Shown piece after piece: positions 22,526 through 34,650 of a DNA stretch of 64,000 nt. The notes under the pieces were generated by a model that did not search any database, had not been told where the DNA came from, and saw nothing but the letters and a program-made list of their open reading frames with translations. The position numbers were made by a program, and so were the translations under genes. How positions within the stretch are numbered: the stretch's first letter is position 1; each line of letters begins with the position of its first letter. Origin of the DNA: Chinchilla lanigera (taxonomy: Eukaryota; Chordata; Mammalia; Rodentia; Chinchillidae); contig NW_004955475.1 of NCBI RefSeq assembly GCF_000276665.1, forward strand, positions 5,292,710-5,356,709. The letters run 5' to 3'.

Positions 22526-23439
22526 TTGCAGAAATACGAAAACATCCAAGATCCTCGTTTGCGAAGGTTAGTAGCACCCTACATCTTAGGATTGTGGTGA
22601 GGTTTTGTTCGGAACACACAAACATCTGAAAATGCTCTGTGAAGTGTGCAGCGAAGAGTGGGGGGAGGGTAGAGCTAGTGATTTTATTCAGGGTTCTTAT
22701 TCTAATTGGCCTCTTAAAGTTCTCTCATATGTGTGTATCACATCAGGTCTCTCTCTGAGCCCAGAATGCCACACATTACACTTTCTCTGAGCCCTACTAG
22801 GTGCCCTACCACCTAGTTGTTTTTAGTAGCAGGCATGCAAGCAAGTATCATCTCCCCACTCACCTGAGCAGCAAATGCTCCAAGTGGCTCCTACACTGCC
22901 TTGCCCAAGAATGACCACAAGTGACTAGGAAAGGAGGTGCCATCTTCTTCTTTGCTCATTAGCATCAATTAAGTGATACTAGAATCGAGGGTTTCTTAAT
23001 ATCTCTTTTGCTGGAGGTAGAAGTATTTATAGAAGCTGCAGTAAACCTGAGCACCTTTCAGGTCTCCTGGCCCCAAGCCTTCTGTGGACAAGAAACATCT
23101 TCATGTCTGTCCCTATACATTTTTCAGAGCCTGCGCATCTGACCTGTCTTGGTCAAAAAGCTCATGGGGACCTCAACAAATAAAATTGAAGGACTTTGGC
23201 TAGAGAGTCTTGATCTAGCATGCTGTACGTTTTCACCATATATTACCCATGGTTTCATGCTGCTGTGTTGGCCTTTTGTAAACTCTTAAGCCACTTTGGA
23301 ATTTTATATTTTGTAAAGAAGCAAATTACCCGAACCTTTGGTAAGGGACTTGTTTAAAAATAATGTATTAAGTTAGAAGTGGGAGCTGCCCTTGAAGCTG
23401 AGACCTTAAGAAGTGTGTTCTTTCCATTGTATTAGACTG
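22526..23439. other. Intron 1 stretch, nothing recognised
   Basis: Unique-looking sequence without exon-like features. Confidence 0.5.
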
Positions 23440-23560
23440 GCGCACTAGAATGCCAGCTTCATGAAAACAGACGGTTTCCCACTACCCGTTACTTCCCTAG
23501 TAAATAGCATAGTGCCTGCCATAGAGTAGGTGCTCAACAAATGTTTGTTGAATAGACTGT
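23440..23560 (+). repeat. L2 LINE 3'-end remnant
   Basis: GAATGCCAGCTTCATGAAAACAG...AGCATAGTGCCTGCCATAGAGTAGGTGCTCAACAAATGTTTGTTGAATAG is the typical L2 3' terminus. Confidence 0.8.
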
Positions 23561-25570
23561 TTATCAACTTGGAACTGTCTTCCTCACATAGAAGGCCAAA
23601 CAAATCCTGTTGTCTGCTTCAGCTAATGTGGCCCCAGGTGGGCCCTAATAGAATAGAGCTGAGGAGTTGAGCGGGCATGGAAAGGTATTGTTTTTCTTAT
23701 GCACATTGGACAGCCTGTGTATCTGTAAGTGCCTAGCTTGTTCACGGCCCATATTCACTCCCCTTTTCCACGTCTTCACACAAAACAGTAGTGTTCACAC
23801 CAAGCGGGAATATTCACAGCAAAGCTTTGAGTGGATTCTAACAAGCAGCCTTGTAAGCATTTCTGTCTGCCTTCGTGAAGCAGCCCAGAGTTGGGCTATG
23901 GAGTACATAGGTGAGGCATTATCTAGTTTCAGAATTTTTCTTGTATGTGTTGTCTGCTCCTTATGGCATGGCCAGCAGGAAGGGCTGTATTGTGTAATCT
24001 AATCAAGAGACTTGTGCCCTGAGGTTTGGGGTTGGCTTCTCTGCCCAGGTATGAGCAGAGCCAGTCACAGATTCAGGAAGGATAGCAGGAAAGACCTGGA
24101 GAGCATGATCTTAGGGAGCCCGGCAGCTATCCACTCCTGCTGTTACTTGCCATTCACCACCATCACCACCAGCAGTGAAGCTGCCTGCGGGCCCAGCGCT
24201 GCGTATCTTTGCCGGTTTGGGCGTGGTTTAGTCAAGGTAGGCTTATTTTAGGGGTATTAGGATGATTTCTTTTCTCCCACTCATTCCTCAGGGAGGAGTA
24301 TGGCCAGTATTAAGAAGGTGTAGGTTTAAGCTTACCAGGTTAAGGTTAGATGGCTTAAAATGGAGCCTGTGAAGTCACTTGATCTTCAGAGGACTTTTCC
24401 CCATCTGTTTACAATACTGAGCTAGACGCTGTACAAGGAATGTGAACAGACACAGCCTGTTTGTAGGGCGGACTTACATAAAGACAGGCTTTATTTTACA
24501 ATTCTGGATTAGTTTTTTTCATTATGAAACTGATACGTATTTGCTCTAAGAAATGATAATAGCACTGAAAAATATAAAGTCTCTGTCTTCTGTCCCTGAC
24601 ATTATTCTCCAGAGAGAATCACCATTAACCAATTAGTTATGTGAGTGTAGTATTTTTAAAAATTGCGCATGTACTTTTAAAAATACATGTAGTACTATAC
24701 ATATTGTTTTGAAACTTGGGTTTATTTTTGCCTTAGTATGTGCTGGCCATCTTTCTTGTGAAATCCCATTTTAAATTCTCCACGAGCTCATTAATAAGCA
24801 AAGTAATAAATGGGCAGAACACTTACAATCTGCCCAAACAATAGGGCCGTGCTCTTCATTGAGTGGAAAATAAAGAAGACATTTTAAGGGCTTGCCTGCT
24901 TGGGAAGGAAGGCCCTCTGAAGAAGGTGGAGTTTGTGGACCCCTCTGTTGGTATGAAAGGTGATGAGACCAGCTCTCCTTGCCGGGCTTAGTGGGCCCTA
25001 GCTCTAGAGGTTGCTGTGATTTCATTTGTGTTTAAATGATCTTACTGGAGTGATTGGCGGTAAGGTAAGCCGCTTTCTGTGCCTAACGTGGCCCCTTGCT
25101 GTTCTGCAGTTTTCCTGTTTTGTGTAGTTTGATTCCAGGTAGTACCTTACTGACAGCCTTGAAACTCAGAAGACCTCTGGCTGCTGGGGTGTCCTAGGTA
25201 AAGAAAGAAGCTTTATGAGTGTATACCTATATGTGTTGGTGGTAGGCACAAGTCTTTCCAGTTTTCCCCAAAGCAGAGCAGTGAGAGAACCTGTGTATTG
25301 TCAGTAAAACTGAGGTAGAATCTCCCCTTTTCTCTTTCTGCAACATACACACCAGGGATCTTGTCCATGTGATGGAAAAGTAGAAATTTGCAGTGTTCAC
25401 CTGTAACTGAGTTACCCAGCTGAAGAGTTTTGGGAATAAGTAATTTGTGAAATAACAACAAGCATGTTATATTTTGAAAAAAAAAAGTAGCCTACTGGCC
25501 GACAGTCATGATCAGAGAAGCTTGTTAGCTTAAGGGTATTGATCACATTGAAATGAGCCTAGTTAGGACA
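23561..25570. other. Intron 1 stretch with an old L1 trace
   Basis: Mostly unassigned. About 24590-24770 (CCAGAGAGAATCACCATTAACC...TACTATACATATTGTTTTGAAACTTGGG) resembles old L1M 3' UTR. No exon is recognised. Confidence 0.4.
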
Positions 25571-25627
25571 AGGGGGAGGGGGAGGGGGAAGGGAAGGGGA
25601 AGGGGGAGGGAAGGGGGGGAGGGAGGT
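25571..25627 (+). repeat. G-rich (GGGGGA/GGGAA) tract, potential G-quadruplex
   Basis: Fifty-seven bases of almost only G and A with at least nine G runs of three or more, on the coding strand. Confidence 0.85.
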
Positions 25628-25999
25628 TCTCTTTTGCTAACTCAGAGTAAGCCCCACCCTTCTCTTGTCTTCTTAGTTCCCAAACTTCTATAGTGGGTAG
25701 CAGAGATTTTTACTTGCCCTGCCTTTAATCCTGGATTCCCTGTCACCAAAGGTTGACCCTGGCTGTGCTGGGCCTACAACCCACTGCAGGTATTACTGTC
25801 TTTCCCTTCAGACAAACACGAACCTCCTAAGGACTATTGATTGGAACTTTCTGAATCTTTGTGGGGCAGGGAAAGCGAAGTTCTAAAATCAGCCTCTGAA
25901 AAAGGAAAAGGAATGATATTTTTAAGAATATTTTTGTCTATTTCAGCAGGTCTGGATCCAGTGTATCTGCAGACATTCGTTGTAGGCCAGGCTTGTAGG

Positions 26000-26140
26000 A
26001 AGATCTACATTTTCTTACTAACTAGCTGCATGACATTAGGGAAGTACCTTAATCTCACTGAGCCTTGCATTCTCCCATTGGTAAAGTGGGGATGGTAATG
26101 CTAGTCTCAGAGATGGTGGGAAGCTCAAACAAGATATCAC
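26000..26140 (+). repeat. MIR SINE remnant
   Basis: CTAGCTGCATGACATTAGGGAAGTACCTTAATCTCACTGAGCC...GGTAAAGTGGGGATGGTAATG matches the MIR core in order. Confidence 0.8.
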
Positions 26141-26814
26141 TGGAAATCCCTCAAATATTAACTTGGTAGAAAATAAAACTTATGGGATTCAGGTGCTCAC
26201 AGAAGTTTAAATCATGTTTTAATTACCTCTGAAGACAAAGGCAATAGAGTGCGTCAGTAGGAGAAAGACTTTCCCCATTAATAATAGTTAGGATCCTTTA
26301 GAGGATAAGTTTAAATTATCAGGAAAATTTCATTTCTGTGGAAGAGCTCATTTATAGAACATTTGAGATCAATGAGGCATTGCTATATAATCAGCTTTCA
26401 ACTACTCATAACAAAACTTACTTGTTCCAGCTATGTGAACTACCTGTCCTAAGACATGTGAGCTCAGGAAATATAAACTCCCTTGCCTCTTCTGATAGTC
26501 CAAATAAGATGTAATTAGTTAAGTAAACATGTCCCCAAAACTTCCAAAATGAAGTGGTTAGGTTTCTATTGTTGGGTAATCCATAGACTATTACGCTTAT
26601 GTTAATGTGGGTAATTGATCGTGATCACAAGGAAAATGGTGAACTTTGCCCCCAGGAGCAAGGAATGTTGTAGGCTTCTACTTCCCAGGTCCTTTGTGCC
26701 CTCACTGACACATCTCTGCAGTCTCTGGACTCAGGTCAAGGTGGCAAGTTTATGAGATATGAATCGAGCGGGAGGTAATCCTTTAAAGGCTGGAGGCAAA
26801 GAAGGCCTTAAGGT
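26141..26814. other. Intron 1 stretch, nothing recognised
   Basis: No assignable element. Confidence 0.5.
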
Positions 26815-27118
26815 TAAACTTGATTCATTTGAAGGGCAATGGATGCACTTTGAGACCATAATGTTAAGTGAAATAAATCAGATACACAAGTTTAAATACG
26901 AGAAACCCACAGTATAAAGAGCAACCCAAAAGATAATAGGAAGTAGGGATATAGATCATTGTCAGATGGGAAGAGGATCAAGAGATAGAGAGAGGGGAAA
27001 GGAGGAGAGGGAGAGGGAATGAAAAAAGAATGGAGATGTGTTATGTACATGTAGCAGCTCCCCACGATGCGTGCAATCCTCATGTACTGCACACATATTC
27101 TAATAAAAATACCAACTG
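26815..27118 (+). repeat. L1 LINE 3' end (sense)
   Basis: TTTGAGACCATAATGTTAAGTGAAATAAATCAGA, then a purine-rich 3' UTR, a TATGTACATG segment and a terminal AATAAAAATACC. It is the sense version of the block seen in complement at 553 and 4437. Confidence 0.8.
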
Positions 27119-27639
27119 AAAGAAAGAGAAGGCCATGTGTGAGAATGCCCTGTATGGACTGTACTCCAGGGAAGGTTGGAGTAGTTCTCCCTTCCCCACT
27201 GATACCAGGATTCAACCTTTGGCAGAAAGAGCCAACACTGAGGAAATTATGGAAAGAGCCTTAATGACCCTGTCTGGGTAAGATGCTCCGTAACTTCTAG
27301 TTGTTGAGTAGCCCATAAAAGGAAATTTCAAGGGTTAGGAAGCTGAGTGGGAGTAATATGTTTAGGGGATAGCTGCCTGTTTTTCAAATAGTTCCCCATT
27401 CAAAATAGCCCAGTCATAAGTGAAATGAAGAAACCTCTTTACAATTTAGCTGGTAATGGAGTGTGATTATTTTCCAGTGCCCCTAGCTTTTCTTACCTGT
27501 GTCTGAACTAAAAAATAGTCCCCAATACAAATAGTGCTAATTCTCTATATTTGTAATTTACTTTGTGATTGTAAAAGCTATTTCTTTATGTCTAGTGTTA
27601 TGTGACTTGATATTCATTAACTCTCTGCAGTTGGCAGGT

Positions 27640-27745
27640 TAGGAATAACCCTTTTTTCCATATGAGGAAACTGAGGTTCAAAGAGGTTAAGTGACTCTTC
27701 AAAGATTATTCAGCTAGTTAGGAACAAAGACAGGACTTGAGTGGA
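27640..27745 (-). repeat. MIR SINE remnant
   Basis: TATGAGGAAACTGAGGTTCAAAGAGGTTAAGTGACTCTTCAAAG...ATTCAGCTAGTTAGGAACAAAGACAGGACTTGAG is the complement of the MIR core. Confidence 0.85.
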
Positions 27746-27949
27746 AGGTGGCAGACTTTGGTCTTAGGCTACACGTGGGGACGGATGGGAGAATGGGAAA
27801 CAAATATTATTTCATAAAAGCCTGGCCATATACTCTGGTCATGGTTAGGCAAGAGTTCTAAGAAAGTAAGGTTCAGTTTTAAACATTTGTCCCTTTCCCC
27901 ATTCCAGTTGGCTGCGAACCTCTCTTCAAAAAGACTATGGATCAAGAAT

Positions 27950-28120
27950 AAAGTTTACCATGCCTATCTATAATCCCAGTTATGTGGGAGGCTGAGGCAG
28001 GAGGATTTCAAGTTTGAGGCTAGTCTGGGCAACTTAGTGAGATCCTATCTCAAAATAAGAGAAAAAATTTAAAAAGGCTAGATAGAGTGTTTGCCTAGCA
28101 TGTGAGAGGCCCTGAGCTCA

Positions 28121-28124
<4 letters not shown>
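27950..28124 (+). repeat. B1-dID dimeric SINE
   Basis: B1 part ATGCCTATCTATAATCCCAGTTATGTGGGAGGCTGAGGCAGGAGG..., an A-rich linker, then an ID part (GATAGAGTGTTTGCCTAGCATGTGAGAGGCCCTGAGCTCAATGC). Confidence 0.88.
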
Positions 28125-28171
<47 letters not shown>

Positions 28172-28198
28172 AGAGAAGTTTAGAGAAGTTTAGAGAAA
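28124..28198. repeat. (AG)n microsatellite plus TTTAGAGAAG triplication
   Basis: About 22 AG units replace the expected A-tail of the preceding SINE. They are followed by TTTAGAGAAG repeated about three times (28168-28198). Confidence 0.92.
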
Positions 28199-28584
28199 AT
28201 TCTAGCAGTTGGGGGCTATACAGGGATGGCCACATGTTATTTGTTTACTGCCTCCTTAGGGACTGCCCTGTTTTGGCAGCTGACTTCCTCTATCACCTTC
28301 TTGCTATTTACTATCAAACCACTACCTTCAAGGCTAGTTGAGCCAATAACTTACTTGCTTTGCCATGCTCCCAGACACATGAAAGTTGCTTGCTAGTGAG
28401 TGAGAATGGTTTGGGAGCTGCTTAGACCTAGCTAATATAGAGTTTTCTTTACACTTTGGCAGGCATATGAGCATTGATCCAGTTTCTTATTGAGATAAGA
28501 AGGTATTGAGGACTTGTGAAAGGGGCACTGTTTTGCAGTTATAGAGCTGTAGTTTTTTACCAGCTTCTCTGGACGATCTTTCAA

Positions 28585-28665
28585 GTTTTGGTGGTACTGG
28601 GAATTCAACCCAATGCCTTAAGTGTGCTGAGTACATCCTCTATCACAGAGCTATACCTCTAGACT
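28585..28665 (-). repeat. Old ID-like SINE
   Basis: GGTGGTACTGGGAATTCAACCCAATGCCTT...CAGAGCTATACCTCTAGAC is a decayed ID complement. Confidence 0.65.
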
Positions 28666-29334
28666 CTCCCAGGGCAATTTTGGCCCTGTCTGGGCCATAG
28701 TCTATTCTACAAGGGATTAGTTTAGCTAATCTCTGAGGGTTTTTACTGCTTTGAAGTTCTATGATTTATTCAGAAATGTTATACTTCCCTAACAATAGGG
28801 GTTGGTCTGCCCTGCTGTGAGTGGGGGGATGGTGGCGTGTGTCTCAGAAATGGTCCCTTTCTTTGAGGAACTGTGACAAATGGGCAATTTTACCGACTCT
28901 GAGAGATTGGGAATACTCAGCTGTGCCTGGCTTTTGGAAGGGTTACCTCCATAGAAAGCCTTGAGCGTGCTGAACAGCATAATTGGGTGAAGAAGCAGGA
29001 TGGCAAGGGTGGCAGAAGTCAGTCTAGACCTAATGTGGATGAGGAGGCAAGAGGTGCTCTGGAGAGAGTTCTTAGGGAGCCCACAACAGACCGGTGACAG
29101 GTTGATGTCGTGGTGTAGTTTAGCAGAGTTCTGGTCACAAGCATCTGACAAGCCCTGAGGAATGTGACACCATCACATGGGAATGTGTCACTAAAGCTGC
29201 TGAAGGTTGTGGAGACAGGAAAAGCAGTTCCCCCTTGTCACCATACACTCTTAGTAGAGGGGGAGGTCCTTCAAGTTGAACCATAATCACCATATGTGGC
29301 AAATGAAAAAAGCTAGTCCTTAAAGGCAGATGAT
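28666..29334. other. Intron 1 stretch, nothing recognised
   Basis: The complement of 28789-29151 is open for 120 codons but shows no recognisable domain, and no splice or Kozak support is seen. Confidence 0.45.
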
Positions 29335-30137
29335 ATTTATTATTTCATTACTTTGTATTTTAATGTGATACGTGTAGACAGTAATAAAGAAAATATAAAA
29401 AGCACTCTTATTTCAATGAAAAAATTAAATTTCATAACAAAACAAAGTAACAAGAGTTAATACACTGTATCATCTTCAAAGTACTCAGAGTACAAGACAT
29501 AGACAAAGATTCTTACAAAGAAGCAGATTAATAATAGCACAAACCTTTCTTTTCAGTGGACTAAGAGAGACTAGTATAAATGAAACAAATTAGCATATAT
29601 ATTAAATAGTTTTGAAACAATTGAATAGGTATTTTGGGGAATTATTTGAACTTCTCACTTGCTACTTATCTACGTTCTTTATATATGCATATATCTTCAT
29701 GTATATATGTATTTTATATGTATATACATGTAAGAGAAACCATGTGATATTTAAGCATGTATATCTGACTTATTTCATTTAACATTATGTTCTCAAGCTG
29801 CATGCATTTACCTAAGAGTGCCTAAAGTTTCTCTTTCTTTATGGCAAACTAGTGCTCCGTTGTGCGTAAATACTACATTTTCCTTATCCATTCATCTGTT
29901 GATGGACATGTATACTATTTTCAAGATCTAGCTGTTATCAGTTGTGCTGCTATAAATGTGGTTATACATTTATCCCTGTAATATGATGATTTTAACTCTT
30001 GGGAAGATTCTTACAAGGGGCATAGCTGGATCAAATGGAATTTCTATTCTTAGTTTATTGAGGAATCTCTACACAGATTTCCATAGTGGTTGTATTAGTT
30101 TACATTATAATAACATGCTGGTGAGGATGTGAGGAAG
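29335..30137 (-). repeat. L1 LINE 3' fragment
   Basis: A-rich 3' UTR (29335-29690) is followed by the complement of the ORF2 end (TTATTTCATTTAACATTATG, TTATCCATTCATCTGTTGATG, GATCAAATGGAATTTCTA). Confidence 0.8.
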
Positions 30138-30149
30138 ACTAGACTCCCC

Positions 30150-30757
30150 CTTACAAAGAAGAAACAAACAAAACTTTCTAACAAAACAAAGGGCAAAAAT
30201 TTCTTTTCAATGAACAAGGAGAAGCAAGTAGTATAAATGAAACAAATTAGTATGTTTCTTAAGAGAATTTAGAAACAATGGAATAAATAATTTGAGGAGT
30301 ATTTGAACTGTCTGCTTCCTATTTATCTATCTTATATTTTGCCACACAAAATATTTTGTTGTATTCATTTTCCTATGAATGCCTCAAGTGTATCTTTCTT
30401 TAGAGAAATCCAAATTAAAACTTTATTGAGATACCATCTTACCCCTGAAAAGAATGACTATCATCAAAAAATCAAATAATAACAGATGCTGGTAAGGATA
30501 TGGGGAAAAGGAACCCTTCTCCATTGTTGTTGGTAATGAGAAATTCCATTTGATCCAGTTATCCCCCTTCAAAGTATCTCCCCAAAAGAGTTAAGTGATC
30601 ATATTACAGGGACACCTGCATACCCATATTTATAGCAGCACAATGTATAATGGCTAGATCTTAGAAACAGCACATATGTCCGTGAATAGATGAATGGATA
30701 AAGAAAATGGTATCTATACACAATGGAGTCACACTAGTACTTTAGAGGAAAGAAAGG
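30150..30757. repeat. L1 insertion with 5' inversion (twin-priming structure)
   Basis: The left part (30150-30404) is minus-strand L1 3' UTR, similar to 29500-29690 (shared TATAAATGAAACAAATTAG). The right part (about 30405-30757) is plus-strand L1 (CAAATTAAAACTTTATTGAGATACCATCTTA... to AGAGGAAAGAAAGGTCA). The two pieces are adjacent in L1 order, meeting in sense at AAAGAAAG, as expected when the 5' segment is inverted on insertion. Confidence 0.75.
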
Positions 30758-31142
30758 TCATAATGCTTGCTTAATGTCAAAGCATGTTGAGTTAGATTTG
30801 CTAGTGCTCATACATTTTACCATTTTTCTTCTGGACTTGGTGCAAAGGTTGGAAAAGGGGGAAATTTGAACTCATGACCTTACTGGCCCTAGAATGAAAC
30901 CGGAAGTTAGCTATTAGAGTTGCCCTTCTCATAATATAGGGCTGCGTTTTCCATGGAACCAGCTAACCTTCCTCTCTTCTGATTTACTTTGCCCAAGTCG
31001 TGCCCGGAGAAGTTCAGCTGGCTTGGGCAGTTGGTGTTAGCCAGTCTGTAGAAGGCTGTGTGGGCTCCAGTTGGTCTGGATTAGGATTGTGTACGTTTAT
31101 TTATGTCTATGTCTGTACCTCTATCTCTGTCTCTATCTGTTT

Positions 31143-31252
31143 ACGGGGGGGGGGTGTCACACTTTGTAGCACAGACTCACATAGAACTCGTTATCCTGCT
31201 GCCTCAGCCTCCCAATTGCTGGGATTACAGGCATGTGCTACCCTGCCTAGCT
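31143..31252 (-). repeat. B1 SINE, truncated
   Basis: A G run, then CACTTTGTAGCACAGACTCACATAGAACTC...CCTCAGCCTCCCAATTGCTGGGATTACAGGCATGTGC, a B1 complement with part of the left half missing. Confidence 0.8.
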
Positions 31253-32207
31253 GGGGTCAGTAGTTTTTGAGAGCTTTCGAAAGAGATTAGGACATCAGAC
31301 AAAGGTTGAAAATTATATCTTTAGTGGCAGCTTTTCTTGTGACCTGTAAGAAAACTGAACTTGAGATCAAGAGGGGTCCTGTGCCTACGCCCACACAGCG
31401 TTGATAAAGCTGAGCTGAGACTTTGTTCAGGCCCATTTCTTTTCTGGTAGCTAGAGGTAAAGCTGGCCTTGACAGCCAAGTTGAACACCCTCTAAACTTG
31501 AGCAGAGGACATGAAGTGTATGTGCATTTCAGCCCTGATCCACAATGCTGGAGGAAGGGGTGGAGTTCAGAGTAGCTAACAAGACCCAAGGGAAAGGAGT
31601 AGCTCTCTTTAGAAAGCGAGTTCACTGTCTGAGCATGTACAGACCAGTAGTGGTGGCTGGGGAGGGTAAAACAGGATGGGAAGTGAGTAATGCCATGGGT
31701 GCCAAGACATTCAGTTAGTGAAAACATTGCAGGCAGTTGGTGAGTAAGAGCCCATGGACCTGGTGACTTCACCTCTCAGCTCTATATGGAAGTGCTGGGC
31801 TGAGGCCCTGTCTTGTATCCAAAGCAGGATGCTTGAGAACTGAGGATTGCTTATTTTCTAATGCCTCCTTCAGCAGGGTGGCCTTTAAGCTGATTAGTGA
31901 GTGGACCCAGCCATACAGTAGCCTTTCATAGGGCCCAGCCATTCTTGCTCCTGCACCTTCAGAGTGCATCAAGGTCTGCTGCATGCCTGGCACTATATCA
32001 CGGTGTGGCCACTGACTGTTTTCCCCTGGTTTGTAGGTAGTAGAAAAGGGGCTTTGTGTCCTGCCAAGGACACGTGAATGTGCTTAATGTGAAGAACAAA
32101 CAGCATCGGGAGGACAATTTGAGTTTCTTTTGTCTCTCCATTCTCCAAAGAAAAATTTTCTTTGGGAGAAAAGGTAACTGGAAAGCCCCTTTGAAATAGT
32201 TATAGCA
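31253..32207. other. Intron 1 stretch, nothing recognised
   Basis: It contains the longest open frame of the window on the minus strand (complement of 31287-31772, 161 codons). I recognise no domain, signal peptide or homology, and treat it as chance. Confidence 0.45.
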
Positions 32208-32319
32208 AGGGGCTGGGGATTTAGCTCAGCGGCAAAAGCGCCTGCCTGGCAAGCGCAAGGTCGTGAGTTCGGTTTCTGGTACCGGAGAAAAACCAAAAAA
32301 AAAAAAAAAAAAAAAAAAA
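32208..32319 (+). repeat. Very young ID SINE (sense to MSN)
   Basis: GGGGCTGGGGATTTAGCTCA, GCAAGCGCAAGGTCGTGAG, GGTACCGGAG and a 27-base near-pure A-tail. A perfect 15-nt target duplication, GAAATAGTTATAGCA, lies at 32193-32207 and 32320-32334. This is the cleanest insertion in the window. Confidence 0.97.
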
Positions 32320-32823
32320 GAAATAGTTATAGCATTAGCTTAATCAATTTAAATACTATGGCTCCCTGTTAGATCCACACGCAATCTTTACACACAGATG
32401 TGAATGCATACAGAGCAAAAAGGCATTGTTAAATAAAACAGTAATAGTTACTGCAAATTAGGTCTTGTGACCAATTGTACATGATTAAAATTACATTCCA
32501 CGTTCACATCCACAGTACCTGTCCACCATTTGACATCTCAACCGAAGCACTACTCATGCTTTGAGAAGCAGAATATGAAGAGCCTAATAGTCCAGGTTTC
32601 AGACTGTCCAGATAGTCAGTCAGTGGGTTATCTGCCTTCCAGTATTTGGTCTAGCCTAGCCATTGGCAAGTTTGCTCGTGGGGCCTGTTTTTGTATGTAT
32701 AGTAAAGATAGGTTTTACACTTTAAAAAACATGATAAAGAAGAGAAAAGAAGACTATGTAACTGAGACCATTATGGCATGGGCCCGCAGAATTAGTGGGC
32801 CATAGGAAAACAACCCCATAGAC

Positions 32824-33017
32824 TAGTGGTGGTGAACCTATGGTGTACATGTTTCAGCAAGCATGTAGAGCCCTCTCTCTTGGCACACAAGCCAAGTTGC
32901 CTCAGCAGCTGAGCATCAGATATTCAGGTTTAATTGTAGTGTTGGCACTTTGTGAGAAATAAGTGGGCTTTGGGTTGCAGCTTGGGTACTCGATCTCTAA
33001 AAGGTTTGCCATCACTG
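32824..33017. mobile_element. 194-bp non-autonomous hAT DNA transposon
   Basis: Terminal inverted repeats AGTGGTGGTGAACCT (left) and AGTGATGGCAAACCT (right, reverse complement) bound the element. The flanking 8-bp duplications CCATAGAC (32816-32823) and CCCTAGAC (33018-33025) match 7 of 8, the hAT superfamily length. The interior (AGAGCCCTCTCTCTTGGCAC, GGTACTCGATCTCTAAAAGG) resembles hAT MITEs known from several mammals. It has no coding capacity. Confidence 0.78.
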
Positions 33018-33057
33018 CCCTAGACTATGCTTTGAACTACCAATTTATTGTATACCC

Positions 33058-33191
33058 ACTTTTTAAAAAAAATTTTTTGAGACAACGTCTTGCTATGTTG
33101 CCCAGGCTGGCCTTAAACTGCTGGCTCAGGCAATCTTCCTGTCTCAGCCTCTTAAGTCACTGGGATGATGGGCACATGGTGCCATGCTGGC
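33058..33191 (-). repeat. B1 SINE
   Basis: TTTTTTGAGACAACGTCTTGCTATGTTGCCCAGGCTGGCC... to CTGGGATGATGGGCACATGGTGCCATGCTGGC, a B1 complement. Confidence 0.85.
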
Positions 33192-34470
33192 TTATACTCA
33201 GGTTTATATTCACCTGTATAGTCACCTCTTTGCTGAGCCCAGTATGTTGTAGGCCTTTGAAGTCTTATTTATGATTACAGTGCTTGTTGCAAATCATAAA
33301 TCTCTTCCATGCTGATTACCAAATTACTGAGCCACTCTGTTTCCTACTGCTGTACACTTGAGATCATAGTTACTTGGGGTATCCTTCCTGGAGTGGAAAG
33401 CACTAGATAAACGAAACTTTCTTCTAGTTCACTATCCTACGCAAAACTTTGCTTTTCATTCCAGATGGCCCCAAATCTGATAAGTGTGCAGCTGCTGTTC
33501 ATAGTAATTAGGGAAATTTGAAAACAAAAACATAAAATCCAAAGCTGTATTCAGTAGGAGATTCTAGAACGGGGGCCAGCTGTGCCTGTTCTTTCCCCCA
33601 CACTCCATCCCTGGCTTTGTTGAGCCTCCTAAAATCAAACCTAGCTCTTTGAGATGGTGCCTCCATTGTGTTATTGTGGAAATACAGTTAAACAGAGAGA
33701 ATCCTGGATACTTTCGGCGGAAAACAGTGAAACTGTTTAGAGTTGTGAGAGTTGTAATACAGTGTGGCTCTGGTGGTAGGCTTAGCATCCAGGGAAGCTT
33801 TCCCAGGCAGTTCCATCTGTAGTCTTTTTACCTGTTGCACCCTATTAGCTGTTGTACGTTTATGTGGGGGCACGCGTGTTTGGACGCTCATACTACTCCA
33901 AGTCTTTCTAAACCTGGGAGTGACCTTGGAGTGGAAGGCGTATGGGCCAAGGCTAAATTACTCTCCTTCAAGGGTCAGGGTTGTAAGAGGAGCTCCAGGC
34001 CTGCTCTGGAACGCGTTCTTTTCTTGGTACTGCTATGACAGCCTTTCTCATACATAGGTACAATTGTAGATGCCCAACCAGGTATAGGCTACTAGGTCTG
34101 GGGGACACCATCACTAGGCTTCCTAACCTGGAGTAACCCATGGGGCACAAAGGGGTAAGCCATACTTATCAAGGCTGCTTCTTCCCACCCTGTTCCTAGT
34201 ACTTCCAAAGCCTAGTGACTCTACCCTCAGTAGTTGAGTAGATGTGAAAATTATGCAAAGATGCTTCTGCCCCTTAAGCACTGAAGCTATTTGTAGGTAG
34301 TCGGTGAGATTACAATCAATGGTGACCATCTCAAGTAGAGTCACCTTAGTTTTTCCCATGACTTTTTGGGGACTAGTGTCTGGTTAGCATTTCCAAAGGT
34401 GATTTAAGAGAAGGAGGGTAAGTAGCCATAAGAAAAAGAAGTGGGCTTATAATTATAGTATTTTTTCAAC
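33192..34470. other. Intron 1 stretch, nothing recognised
   Basis: No assignable repeat or exon-like segment. Overlapping open frames at 33764-34057 have no visible domain. Confidence 0.45.
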
Positions 34471-34474
34471 CTTC

Positions 34475-34650
34475 AACCATTAGTTATACTTGCATGACCT
34501 TAGGTAAGGCGTTTTACCATCTCTGACTCTTAGATTTTCCTTTAAGTGGAGACAAGTAATGTTGCCCACTTCCCTGAGGTTATGAGAGAATCAAAGAGCT
34601 TAAGAGTGTGAGAGTATACCTAGCAGAATACATGAAATATTGAAGATGCC
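34475..34650 (+). repeat. MIR SINE remnant
   Basis: TTGCATGACCTTAGGTAAGGCGTTTTACCATCTCTGACTCTTAG...GAGGTTATGAGAGAATCAAAGAGC follows the MIR core. Confidence 0.75.

Noticed and set aside
28789..29151. 120-codon minus-strand open frame as a conserved exon
   Set aside because: No domain and no convincing splice-site pairing; left as unassigned intron.
31287..31772. Longest open frame in the window (161 codons, minus strand) as a possible gene
   Set aside because: No recognisable domain, Kozak context or splice structure; the length is compatible with chance in 64 kb of intron.
32208..32319. ID elements as functional tRNA genes
   Set aside because: A- and B-box-like segments are present, but the acceptor and anticodon arms do not form a tRNA, A-tails follow, and target duplications mark them as SINEs.
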